Assembly (NCBI RefSeq): GCF_016901135.1
Contig: NZ_JAFEVL010000045.1
Span: 983,309-1,047,308, forward strand
DNA from: Martinezella lusitana
Lineage (GTDB): Bacteria; Pseudomonadota; Alphaproteobacteria; Rhizobiales; Rhizobiaceae
Length of the DNA stretch: 64,000 bases
Direction of reading: 5' to 3'
The notes beneath the pieces were generated by a model. It worked only from the letters and a program-made list of their open reading frames with translations, made no database searches and had not been told where the DNA came from. Made by a program: the position numbers and the translations under genes. Each line of letters opens with the position of its first letter. Positions within the stretch are counted from its first letter, which is position 1. Positions 33,653 to 41,274 of this stretch are shown here, in pieces.

Positions 33653-34798
33653 ATGACCAGTCTCGAACTTCGTCACGTCAACAAGAATTACGGCGCCTAT
33701 CATGCGCTGCGCGGCATCGATCTCTCGGTCGAGCAGGGCGAATTCATCGTCATGGTCGGACCGTCCGGCTGCGGCAAGTCCACGCTGCTGAAATCGATCG
33801 CCGGACTGGAGACGATCTCCTCCGGCCAGATCCTGATCAACGACCGCGATGTCAGCACCGCCGAGCCCGGCGATCGCGGCATCGCCATGGTGTTCCAGTC
33901 CTACGCGCTCTATCCGCACATGACGGTTGCCGAGAACATGGGTTTCGGGCTGCGCATGGCAAAAAGGCCGAAGGCGGAAATCGATGCGGCCGTGGCACGC
34001 GCCGCCAAGATCCTCAGGATCACTGACCAGCTCGACAAGCGACCGAAGCAGCTTTCCGGCGGCCAGCGCCAGCGCGTCGCAATCGGCCGCGCCATCACCC
34101 GCTCGCCTGAAGTCTTCCTGTTCGACGAGCCGCTGTCCAATCTCGATGCAGCGCTTCGCACGCAGATGCGCGTCGAACTGAGCGGCCTGCACGCCGAGCT
34201 CGGCGCGACCATGGTCTACGTGACGCACGATCAGGTGGAGGCCATGACGATGGCGAGCCGCATCGTCGTTCTCAATCGCGGTATCATCGAACAGATCGGC
34301 TCGCCGCTGGAACTCTACCGCAATCCGACCAATCTCTTCGTCGCCGGCTTCCTTGGCGCGCCGCGGATGAACTTCTTCCCCATCACGGTCGATCAGGTCT
34401 CCGGAAACTCCGTCACGGTTTCCGCCCCGGGTCTGGCGCCCGTTGCCGTCGAACTTGCGGCCGGCTCGTCGGTCGAGAAGGGCGCGAAGCTGACACTCGG
34501 CATCCGGCCGGAGAATATCGCGGTCGCGGATGCTCCGTCGGCCGGTGCGGCGATTGCCGGTCGTGTCCGTCTTGTCGAGCATCTCGGTCGCGAGACCATT
34601 CTCTATGTCGATACCGGCGCGCTGCAATGCGTCAGCTCCGAAAGTGGCACCGGCAACATCACCGTGCAGGTCGGCCATGTCGCCGGCATCAACGCCAATG
34701 CGCCGGTCAGCCTCAGCATCGACCCGCGAGAGATCTACCTGTTTTCCACCCAGGACGAGCGAACCATCACCGTCCGCAAGCCAATACTCGACAAATAA
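33653..34798 (+). CDS. ABC importer ATP-binding protein, CUT1/UgpC-MalK type
   Basis: A 381-residue ATPase. Walker A is GPSGCGKST, the Q-loop FQSYALYPHMTV, the signature LSGGQRQRVAIGRA, Walker B FLFDEPLSNLDA and the switch YVTHDQVEAMTMA. The C-terminal TOBE domain covers residues 240-370. It energises the galactoside importer encoded just upstream and precedes the GH42 gene by 20 bases. In many rhizobia one such ATPase can serve several CUT1 systems; here each has its own. Confidence 0.92.
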   Translation: MTSLELRHVNKNYGAYHALRGIDLSVEQGEFIVMVGPSGCGKSTLLKSIAGLETISSGQILINDRDVSTAEPGDRGIAMVFQSYALYPHMTVAENMGFGLRMAKRPKAEIDAAVARAAKILRITDQLDKRPKQLSGGQRQRVAIGRAITRSPEVFLFDEPLSNLDAALRTQMRVELSGLHAELGATMVYVTHDQVEAMTMASRIVVLNRGIIEQIGSPLELYRNPTNLFVAGFLGAPRMNFFPITVDQVSGNSVTVSAPGLAPVAVELAAGSSVEKGAKLTLGIRPENIAVADAPSAGAAIAGRVRLVEHLGRETILYVDTGALQCVSSESGTGNITVQVGHVAGINANAPVSLSIDPREIYLFSTQDERTITVRKPILDK

Positions 34799-34818
34799 CA
34801 GTTCAGGAGCCTGATATC

Positions 34819-36960
34819 GTGTCAGTGAAGAGCAGTAAGAACGACCTTTCCGTATGGCGGACCATCAAGACCGACAGGTTTCTCGTGGGCGCACCGCATT
34901 ATCCGGAACATGTCGACGAGAGCTATTGGGAGCGCGACGCCAAGCGCATGGCAGAGGCCGGCTTCAATGTCGCGCGTCTCGGTGAGTTCGCATGGCATCT
35001 CTTCGAGCCGAAGCTCGGCGCGTTCGATTTCGATCTCTTCGACCGCGCCATCGACATGCTGGCGCGCCACGGCATCGACACCATCATGTGTACGCCGACG
35101 GCAACGCCGCCGCGCTGGCTGACTGCCGCCCATCCCGAAATCCTTCGCGTCGACGGCAACGGCCGGAAGATGAGCCACGGCTCGCGCCAGCATGCCGATA
35201 CCGCAAGCCCGGTGTTCCGCGAGCACAGCAAGCGCATCACCAAGGCCATGGCCGAGCATTATCGGAACAATCCGCATGTCATCGGTTGGCAGACCGACAA
35301 TGAGCTGAACACCAGCATGCCGGAATCCTTCTCAGCTGCGACGCTTTCGGAATTCCAAGCCTTTCTTGCCGATAAATACAGGACGATCGACGAGCTCAAT
35401 TTCGCCTGGGGCGGCGATTTCTGGGCGACGGCCTATGATGATTTTGGCCAGGTCGTGCTTCCCATCGAGTTCGGGCCGACCTTCCCAAGCCCAGGACACG
35501 TTCAGGACTATCACCGCTTTCTCGCCTTCGCGACGGCACGTTTCCAGCACGATCAGGTGGAAATCCTGCGCGCTAGCAAGGCTGAATGGTTCATCTTCCA
35601 CAATCTCGGCGGCCTTCGCGATATCGACTTCCGCGGCCAGTTCTCCACCGATCTCGATTTCGTCGGCTATGACATCTATCCGATGCTCTATGACGAGTTT
35701 CAGCGCATCGGCAACCACGCCAAGGTGCAGGCGCTCCACCTCGATATTTGCCGCGGATTCTCCGGCAATTATATCGTTCCCGAACAGCAATCCGGCTTCG
35801 GCAGCCAGCCCGGTTTCTGCACGCTGACGCCGGAGCCCGGCGAAATGCGGCGCATGGCCATGTCCTCGGTCGCGCGAGGCGCCGATGGCCTGCTGTTCTT
35901 CCGTTGGCGGCCGGCGCATTTCGGCGCGGAAATCTACTGGATGGGCCTCATCGATCACGATGATGTGCCGCGCCATCGCTATGATGAGGCAAAGCAGTTT
36001 GCCACCGAGATGACGGCATTGAAGGACAAGATTCTCGGCACCCATGTGCGCATGGATGTCGGTATTGCCGGCTCGGATTTTGACAATCAGGAAGCGCACA
36101 AGACCTATTCGATCGGTCTGCCGAGCCCGCAGGACGATGCGATTCAGTTGCATCAATATTGCTATGACCGCGGCATCGCCTGTGGCTTCATCCATCTCGA
36201 AGACGATCTTTCGCGGCTGAAGCTGCTCTATGTGCCGCACTGGGTGATGTGGAAAGACGGTTGGACGGAACGGCTCGAAGCCTTTGCCCGAAGTGGCGGC
36301 ACGGTAGTCATCGGCGCGCGCACCGGCACGCGTGACGAAAACAATCACGTCATCCGCGAAACAGCACCGGGTTCGTCGCTGACACGGCTGACGGGTGTCA
36401 AGGTGGAGGATTTCGGCCGGCTGGCAGCACCCGGCGCCAAGGGCCTTTTCGACGTCATGTCCCGGTCGGGCGGCCTGGTCATCCCGCCCAATCGCCCGGC
36501 GGAATCCCATCGGCGCGTTCGTCGCTTCACCTTCGGCAATCGCGAGATCGAAGCTGCACACTTCTATGAGAACCTGACGGTTGCGGATGATGCCGAAGTT
36601 GTCGCGACATGGTCGAACCGCTATGCCGAAGGTGCGCCGATGGCAAGCTTGCGTCGGGTCGGCAAGGGCAGGGTATTCTATCTCGGTACCTATCTGACGC
36701 CGGAGCTGACCGATGCCCTGGCCGACAGGACCTTTGCGGAAGCCGGCATCGGGCCGCTCGTCGGCGATCTGCCCGATGGTGTCGAGGTGACGATGCGCCA
36801 GAACGACGACCGGCGGCTGCTCTTCCTGCAGAACTACCTCGATCAGCGCGCAGAGCTGAGTGAGGTCCCGGCCGGGATCAATCTTCTCGATGACGGCAAA
36901 GCAATATCCGGCGCTCTGTCGCTCGAGGCTTATGGCTGCGCCATCATCGAACTTCGCTAA
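34819..36960 (+). CDS. GH42 family beta-galactosidase
   Basis: A 713-residue glycoside hydrolase family 42 enzyme of usual length. Domain A is the TIM barrel (residues 20-400), with acid/base Glu162 in TDNELN and nucleophile Glu322 in VPEQQSGFG; the trimerisation domain B and a small C-terminal beta domain follow. No signal peptide is visible, so it cleaves beta-galactosides inside the cell after import. The start is a GTG at 34819 with AGGAG nine bases before it. It is the last gene of the importer operon. GH42 members act on lactose, beta-1,4 or beta-1,6 galacto-oligosaccharides or arabinogalactan fragments. Confidence 0.9.
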   Translation: MSVKSSKNDLSVWRTIKTDRFLVGAPHYPEHVDESYWERDAKRMAEAGFNVARLGEFAWHLFEPKLGAFDFDLFDRAIDMLARHGIDTIMCTPTATPPRWLTAAHPEILRVDGNGRKMSHGSRQHADTASPVFREHSKRITKAMAEHYRNNPHVIGWQTDNELNTSMPESFSAATLSEFQAFLADKYRTIDELNFAWGGDFWATAYDDFGQVVLPIEFGPTFPSPGHVQDYHRFLAFATARFQHDQVEILRASKAEWFIFHNLGGLRDIDFRGQFSTDLDFVGYDIYPMLYDEFQRIGNHAKVQALHLDICRGFSGNYIVPEQQSGFGSQPGFCTLTPEPGEMRRMAMSSVARGADGLLFFRWRPAHFGAEIYWMGLIDHDDVPRHRYDEAKQFATEMTALKDKILGTHVRMDVGIAGSDFDNQEAHKTYSIGLPSPQDDAIQLHQYCYDRGIACGFIHLEDDLSRLKLLYVPHWVMWKDGWTERLEAFARSGGTVVIGARTGTRDENNHVIRETAPGSSLTRLTGVKVEDFGRLAAPGAKGLFDVMSRSGGLVIPPNRPAESHRRVRRFTFGNREIEAAHFYENLTVADDAEVVATWSNRYAEGAPMASLRRVGKGRVFYLGTYLTPELTDALADRTFAEAGIGPLVGDLPDGVEVTMRQNDDRRLLFLQNYLDQRAELSEVPAGINLLDDGKAISGALSLEAYGCAIIELR

Positions 36961-36972
36961 ACCCAGTCTTTT

Positions 36973-36998
36973 GGCGCCCGCTTTGCGCAGCGGGTGCC
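36973..36998 (+). terminator. Stem-loop after the GH42 gene
   Basis: GGCGCCCGCT and AGCGGGTGCC pair (one G-U) around a TTGCGC loop, 12 bases after the GH42 stop. No T tract follows, so termination strength is uncertain. It may also be the end of the small minus-strand gene next to it. Confidence 0.4.
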
Positions 36999-37000
36999 GA

Positions 37001-37162
37001 TCAGGGGCTCAAGCTGACAGGCCGATCGATGCGATAGAGCACATGCGGCCGCACGATATGTCCCTCCGGCACGGTGATATCGTCAAAATCCGCATCTCCA
37101 TCCGTGAATTTACCGAGAAAGTCCATTGCTTCGTGTGGCCCCGGCAGAGCTCTGATACCCAT
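37001..37162 (-). CDS. Possible 53-residue protein or gene remnant
   Basis: A 53-codon minus-strand frame that reads like real protein: MGIRALPGPHEAMDFLGKF, then an acidic stretch (DGDADFDDITVPEG) and HIVRPHVLYRID. An in-frame stop lies one codon before the ATG, and the GAGGG in front abuts the start, so initiation looks poor. It may be a small gene or the surviving part of a larger broken one. I do not recognise a family. It fills most of the gap after the GH42 gene; 37163-37342 holds nothing else that I can call. Confidence 0.35.
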   Translation of the reverse strand: MGIRALPGPHEAMDFLGKFTDGDADFDDITVPEGHIVRPHVLYRIDRPVSLSP

Positions 37163-37342
37163 CCCTCACGGCCTGGTCACATACGGCTGAAAGATGACCT
37201 CGACAGGCTTGCTTTCTTGCGCACCGATGTCGCTTCCATGGCCCTGTTGCAGTATACTGTGCCCATGATCAGGATCTCAGCAGTCGTCGTCGGAATCTCG
37301 ATTGCAGGTTCAGCCGCAAGCGGCAAAGGGACCGCGTGAAAA

Positions 37343-37648
37343 ATGGGCGATGTCATCCAGTTCAGGCCCACGACGAGATATGGCAAGCAAATCGATGCGC
37401 AGGCTCGTATCGAGAGGGAATTGATGCTTCCCTTCACGACGGCGGAAACATCTGCGAGACAACGTTTTCGCGCGAATGTCCCAGATATCCCGCCCTGCGC
37501 GACGTCGAAGAAGAACCTACCTATAAACGGCATTGCCATCGTCATCGGTTCGATTCTGGTCTACGCGTTGGTGATATCGCATGTTGTCGGCCAGCCGCAT
37601 TATTCGGCCCGCGCAAATCTTATGCCGGCGGCATTCGTGCAGAACTAG
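37343..37648 (+). CDS. Small hypothetical membrane-anchored protein
   Basis: A 101-residue protein with a hydrophilic N-terminal 60 residues (MGDVIQFRPTTRYG, then a basic/acidic helix AQARIERELML) and one hydrophobic segment near residues 62-83 (INGIAIVIGSILVYALVIS). The tail is short and probably periplasmic. The ribosome-binding site is weak (AAAGGG 12 bases upstream). Not recognised; the amino-terminal pattern resembles other short rhizobial proteins of unknown function. Confidence 0.5.
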   Translation: MGDVIQFRPTTRYGKQIDAQARIERELMLPFTTAETSARQRFRANVPDIPPCATSKKNLPINGIAIVIGSILVYALVISHVVGQPHYSARANLMPAAFVQN

Positions 37649-37793
37649 TTTTATCTCAGCGATATCGGTTTCGGTCACCTCCGGTTTGAAGAGGTGATCG
37701 CTTTCTGGTCTGCCATGATCGGGAACAGTTCCTATCGCCCGGCGTTGGTTGACGTTATCCAAGGCATCATCCGCACATGAAAGGTGGTGGGTC

Positions 37794-38093
37794 ATGAGCA
37801 AACTTGCACTGTATGTTCCGTTGAAGGCCAAGCCCGGCAAGGAGGCCGAGGTGGCCGATTTTCTGCGATCGGCATTGCCTTTGGTCCTCGCGGAGCCTGG
37901 TACGGCAAGCTGGTATGCGATCGAAGAAGGACCCGGACAGTTCGCCATTTTCGACACGTTCGATAATGAAGCGGGCCGGCAGGCCCATCTTGACGGCAAA
38001 GTAGCGGCCGCTCTGATGGAAAAAGTGCAGGCGGGAGATCTCTTTGTCGAGCCGCCGCAGATCTACAAGCTGAACGTGCTCGCCAGCAAATAA
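37794..38093 (+). CDS. ABM-fold (antibiotic biosynthesis monooxygenase-like) small protein
   Basis: A 99-residue single-domain protein of the dimeric alpha/beta-barrel ABM type: LYVPLKAKPGKEAEVADFLRS, then PGTASWYAIEE, FAIFDTFDNEAGRQAHLDGK. Such proteins include quinol and heme monooxygenases and small stress-related oxygenases; no cofactor is needed in many of them. The ATG at 37794 follows AAAGGTGGTGG. It is monocistronic between two unrelated small regions. The specific substrate cannot be named. Confidence 0.78.
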   Translation: MSKLALYVPLKAKPGKEAEVADFLRSALPLVLAEPGTASWYAIEEGPGQFAIFDTFDNEAGRQAHLDGKVAAALMEKVQAGDLFVEPPQIYKLNVLASK

Positions 38094-38413
38094 GCATTTG
38101 AGCCGCCGACCCAGTTCTGGGGCGATAGTTGACGTCCATAGGCGGGTGAAGTCCCTTCGATGGGAGAGATGCCTAGGCAAACTCACGTCGTGCAAAGCAG
38201 CTGCTACGCGCACGCTTTGCACGATCGCCCGCATGGCGCCTTGTCAGTGATGACCACTATTCCTGGCTGTTATTCGCCGCGCCAATGGCGCCGAAAACCT
38301 CTCTTTGTTGTGCATAAACAGAGGGCTATCGCGACTGGCTGACAATTTGCGCAACCTCGTCATCAGCTCGTGAGAAATATTCATTTCTGTGCCTTAAACG
38401 AAGATTCTACCAG
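38094..38413. other. Gap with a perfect 10-base inverted repeat
   Basis: 320 bases upstream of the diguanylate cyclase gene without a gene. It holds TCGTGCAAAG (38188-38197) and CTTTGCACGA (38215-38224), a perfect inverted repeat with a 17-base spacer, and an AT-rich stretch near 38365-38415 that may be the promoter. The repeat may be an operator or form a hairpin in a leader. Confidence 0.4.
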
Positions 38414-40258
38414 TTGCAGTTTATTCTCGATCAAACAGTTCTCAGTGGAGTGCACTTATTGTCGCGGCTTAGAATTCAACAGCTACAGTGGAACGGCGCC
38501 ATAGCCGTTATCATGGTTTGCTTGATGATGGCCGGCTCGACGATTGCCTTTAGCTTGTCGGATTACATCAACTACAAGCGCGGCGTGACCGAATTCAATC
38601 GCTTCCATGCCGCTTTGCATGCGGCTGCCACGATATCGAAGGAGCGGGGGCCGGCGAACAGTCTTATGGGCGCCTCCGAAGAACAGCAGCCGCAATTCGC
38701 CGCCGCGTTGAAAACGAGCCGTGGCGAGACTGACGCTGATATCGCCAAGATCGAGACAATCTTTCGGACGGAGATCAATGCGTCGCCGGAAATGCATAGC
38801 GCGTTCATGGCCGTCAAGGCGCAATTGGAAGCGGGCCGGCAAGCTGTCGATGCGGTCGCGGCCATTCCGCGCGACGAGCGCAGCGGGACGCAAATAGCCG
38901 AGGCGATACAGACTATGTTCCGGGCGGCGGACCGGGCACAGGATTATCGTGACGTTGCGGGGCGATCGATTATCGCTCTCGCGCCGCAGACCGGTGCCGA
39001 AGTCATGCTGACGTCGATGGCCGGAACGCTCAGGGAGCGCGCCGGGAGATTGGGGTCCTATGTGGTCATGATGCTCGCCTCGCAAGGGCAGGCCCGCTCG
39101 CATTACCGGGCGGCGTTCGACAATGAGTTGAACCGCCTTTTCGAAGTGAATGCGCTGTTGAAGACCTACGCTCCTTCAACGCTGCATTCCCAGGCTGTCG
39201 CGCAGCTGCTGGATCAAGTGACGGTCAATTACTTTGCCGGATCCTTGCCCTATGCGCAGCGGGTTGCTTTTGGGCTCAATGGAGGCAATCCGCCAACGGC
39301 GGGCGAGTTCACTCAAAAATATGTTCCGGGGATGAAATCGACGGAGACGTTGCGTGAACTCATCGAAGAGACTGCGCTGACGTCGTTGGAGGAATCACAG
39401 CAGAAGGCCTTGAGAGCCATGCTGGTATCGGCACTCCTGGCCGTAACGGCGATATCGGTGGTTGCCGGACTGGCCTATGCGCTCAGGCGATCCCTGTTCC
39501 AGCCGATGCTTGCCGCCATACAGCAGATCGACGATATCGCTGCCGGCGACCTATCGGAGCCCGAAGCGATGCCGCACGCCGGTCGAGAAGTGCGCGAGAT
39601 GTTCCTGCGGCTGAACATTCTTCGGGGGCAGCAGCGTTTGAAGCGACATCTGGAGATGGAGCGCAAATCGATGACGGCGGAATTGAAGCGTCTCTCGCAG
39701 ACGGATGCGCTGACCGGTCTGCTCAATCGCAGAGCGCTCAGTGAAGCGGTCGAGGAATTGCTCGCTGCTCCGCGACCCGGATTCCGTGGTTTCGGCATCG
39801 TCATGTTCGACATCGACCGTTTCAAGTCGATCAATGATCGGTATGGACATGCCGTCGGCGACATCGTGCTTCAAAGGATGGCTCAGATACTGAGCCCGTG
39901 TCCGCGCCCCGGCGATCTGTTTGCGCGTTATGGCGGCGAGGAGTTCATCATCATATTGGGCGACGTGACCGAGGCGGCCGCTCATGCAACTGCGGAGCGG
40001 CTGCGCGCGACCTTGGCCCATGCCGTCGTCAGCGAAGAGCATGGGTTGCGTGCCACCGCCAGCTTTGGCGTCGGCTGGCGAGCAAAATGTGGGTCAGAGG
40101 CTTGGGAGGAACTGGCGGCCGTGGCGGACAGGCGACTCTATCAAGCCAAGCGAAGCGGCCGCAATATGGTTTGTTCCTCCGATATGCCTGAAGAGAAGGC
40201 GGCCGCATCGACGGTAGGAACCAGGCAACGCAGCGCAGGCGGCGCAGATGCCGCGTGA
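38414..40258 (+). CDS. Membrane-bound diguanylate cyclase (GGDEF) with periplasmic sensor
   Basis: A 614-residue protein. A first membrane segment (about residues 28-48), a 285-residue mostly helical periplasmic sensor region with the pattern seen in nitrate/nitrite-type or four-helix sensors (TISKERGPANSLMG), a second membrane segment (about 333-357), a HAMP-like linker and a C-terminal GGDEF domain. The active motif is GGEEF near residue 507, and the inhibitory I-site RPGD lies five residues before it, so it should make c-di-GMP with product feedback. The start is a TTG at 38414; later TTG/GTG codons are alternatives. Its 3' end faces the pilus operon 38 bases away. Confidence 0.85.
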   Translation: MQFILDQTVLSGVHLLSRLRIQQLQWNGAIAVIMVCLMMAGSTIAFSLSDYINYKRGVTEFNRFHAALHAAATISKERGPANSLMGASEEQQPQFAAALKTSRGETDADIAKIETIFRTEINASPEMHSAFMAVKAQLEAGRQAVDAVAAIPRDERSGTQIAEAIQTMFRAADRAQDYRDVAGRSIIALAPQTGAEVMLTSMAGTLRERAGRLGSYVVMMLASQGQARSHYRAAFDNELNRLFEVNALLKTYAPSTLHSQAVAQLLDQVTVNYFAGSLPYAQRVAFGLNGGNPPTAGEFTQKYVPGMKSTETLRELIEETALTSLEESQQKALRAMLVSALLAVTAISVVAGLAYALRRSLFQPMLAAIQQIDDIAAGDLSEPEAMPHAGREVREMFLRLNILRGQQRLKRHLEMERKSMTAELKRLSQTDALTGLLNRRALSEAVEELLAAPRPGFRGFGIVMFDIDRFKSINDRYGHAVGDIVLQRMAQILSPCPRPGDLFARYGGEEFIIILGDVTEAAAHATAERLRATLAHAVVSEEHGLRATASFGVGWRAKCGSEAWEELAAVADRRLYQAKRSGRNMVCSSDMPEEKAAASTVGTRQRSAGGADAA

Positions 40259-40296
40259 GGAAGCCGCGAGGGTCCGTCGCCATGTCGGATTTCACA

Positions 40297-41259
40297 TCAG
40301 TAGGTGAGTGTGACGACCACTGTGTCGGTATAGGTTCCCGGTGACGGCGTCGTCTGGGGCGGCACGCGACCATAGACCGTTAGAGCCTGAGCTGTTCCAG
40401 TTCCGGTTCCGGCCACGGTGCTGCCCGGCGTATTGGCGTCCCCCCAGGGCTGCAATCGGTTCGTATCCTTGTAGAGGCCGTAGGTCACCGTCTCAGCCCC
40501 TTTCGACATCTTTCGTGCCGTCGGTGCTCCGTTCGTGGTGCCGCCGTTCAGCGAGATCGTATAGGTCGTGCCTGGCGTGCAGGTCGCCGTCACCGATCCG
40601 GTGGCATCGACATTGGCGCGCAACACGCCTTGAGTACCGAAATCGATGTTCTGGACGCTGACCAGACAATTGGCGGCGACATTTGCATTGACGTTGAACG
40701 TCGCCGTTCCCACTGAACCCGTTGGGGAATCGCAAGTCGTCGCGCTGGTGTAGCGGTAGTAGAAAGCGGTATCGGCTGACGAAAACGATGAGATAAAAGG
40801 TCCTGTCACCGCGGTGGCTTGGTTGCTCAGAGCCGTGCCGTACACGGTGGCGGATCCGGATGCGGCACTAATCACGCCGCCAAGCAGGGTCATCGTCAAT
40901 GAATAGACCGGCGCCCGCGCTGGGTACGGCCATGTGCTCGACCCCCAGATCACGCTCCGACCGGAATCCGAATAGAGTTGATAGTTCAGGGGCTGGGTTC
41001 CGTTCAGCATCTGACGCGCAGCAGCCGAGGATGCGCCGCCGCTGCCCGCGCCGATATTCGCGCAAATCAGGATGCGCTTGCCGCCATCCAGGAGCCCCCC
41101 AGTGCAGCTGATGCTTAATGTCGACGTCGAATTGACGGGGTTGCCGGACAGCGTATCGACCGCACCGAAATTCATGTCGGTGGCGGTGAAATTGCAGGTC
41201 TGCGCGAAGGAGAATGTGGGCATCAGCAGGATGAGCAGGAAGCCGATCAGACGTAGCAT
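40297..41259 (-). CDS. Two-domain spore coat U (SCPU) protein, probable pilus tip adhesin
   Basis: A 320-residue exported protein with a Sec signal peptide (residues 1-19, MLRLIGFLLILLMP; cleavage after SFA). Two SCPU domains follow: residues 20-175 and 180-320. Each ends in a strand with the GRVPP/YTDTVxVTxTY pattern; the first domain lacks the full donor-strand motif at its end. This resembles CsuE-type tip subunits of archaic chaperone-usher pili. It is the last gene of the operon pilin, chaperone, usher, tip. Adhesive target unknown. Confidence 0.8.
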   Translation of the reverse strand: MLRLIGFLLILLMPTFSFAQTCNFTATDMNFGAVDTLSGNPVNSTSTLSISCTGGLLDGGKRILICANIGAGSGGASSAAARQMLNGTQPLNYQLYSDSGRSVIWGSSTWPYPARAPVYSLTMTLLGGVISAASGSATVYGTALSNQATAVTGPFISSFSSADTAFYYRYTSATTCDSPTGSVGTATFNVNANVAANCLVSVQNIDFGTQGVLRANVDATGSVTATCTPGTTYTISLNGGTTNGAPTARKMSKGAETVTYGLYKDTNRLQPWGDANTPGSTVAGTGTGTAQALTVYGRVPPQTTPSPGTYTDTVVVTLTY

Positions 41260-41274
41260 TCTTTCATCTCCGGC

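Noticed and set aside
38094..38413. Riboswitch before the diguanylate cyclase
   Set aside because: No known aptamer motif (cobalamin, c-di-GMP, TPP) was seen; only an inverted repeat.
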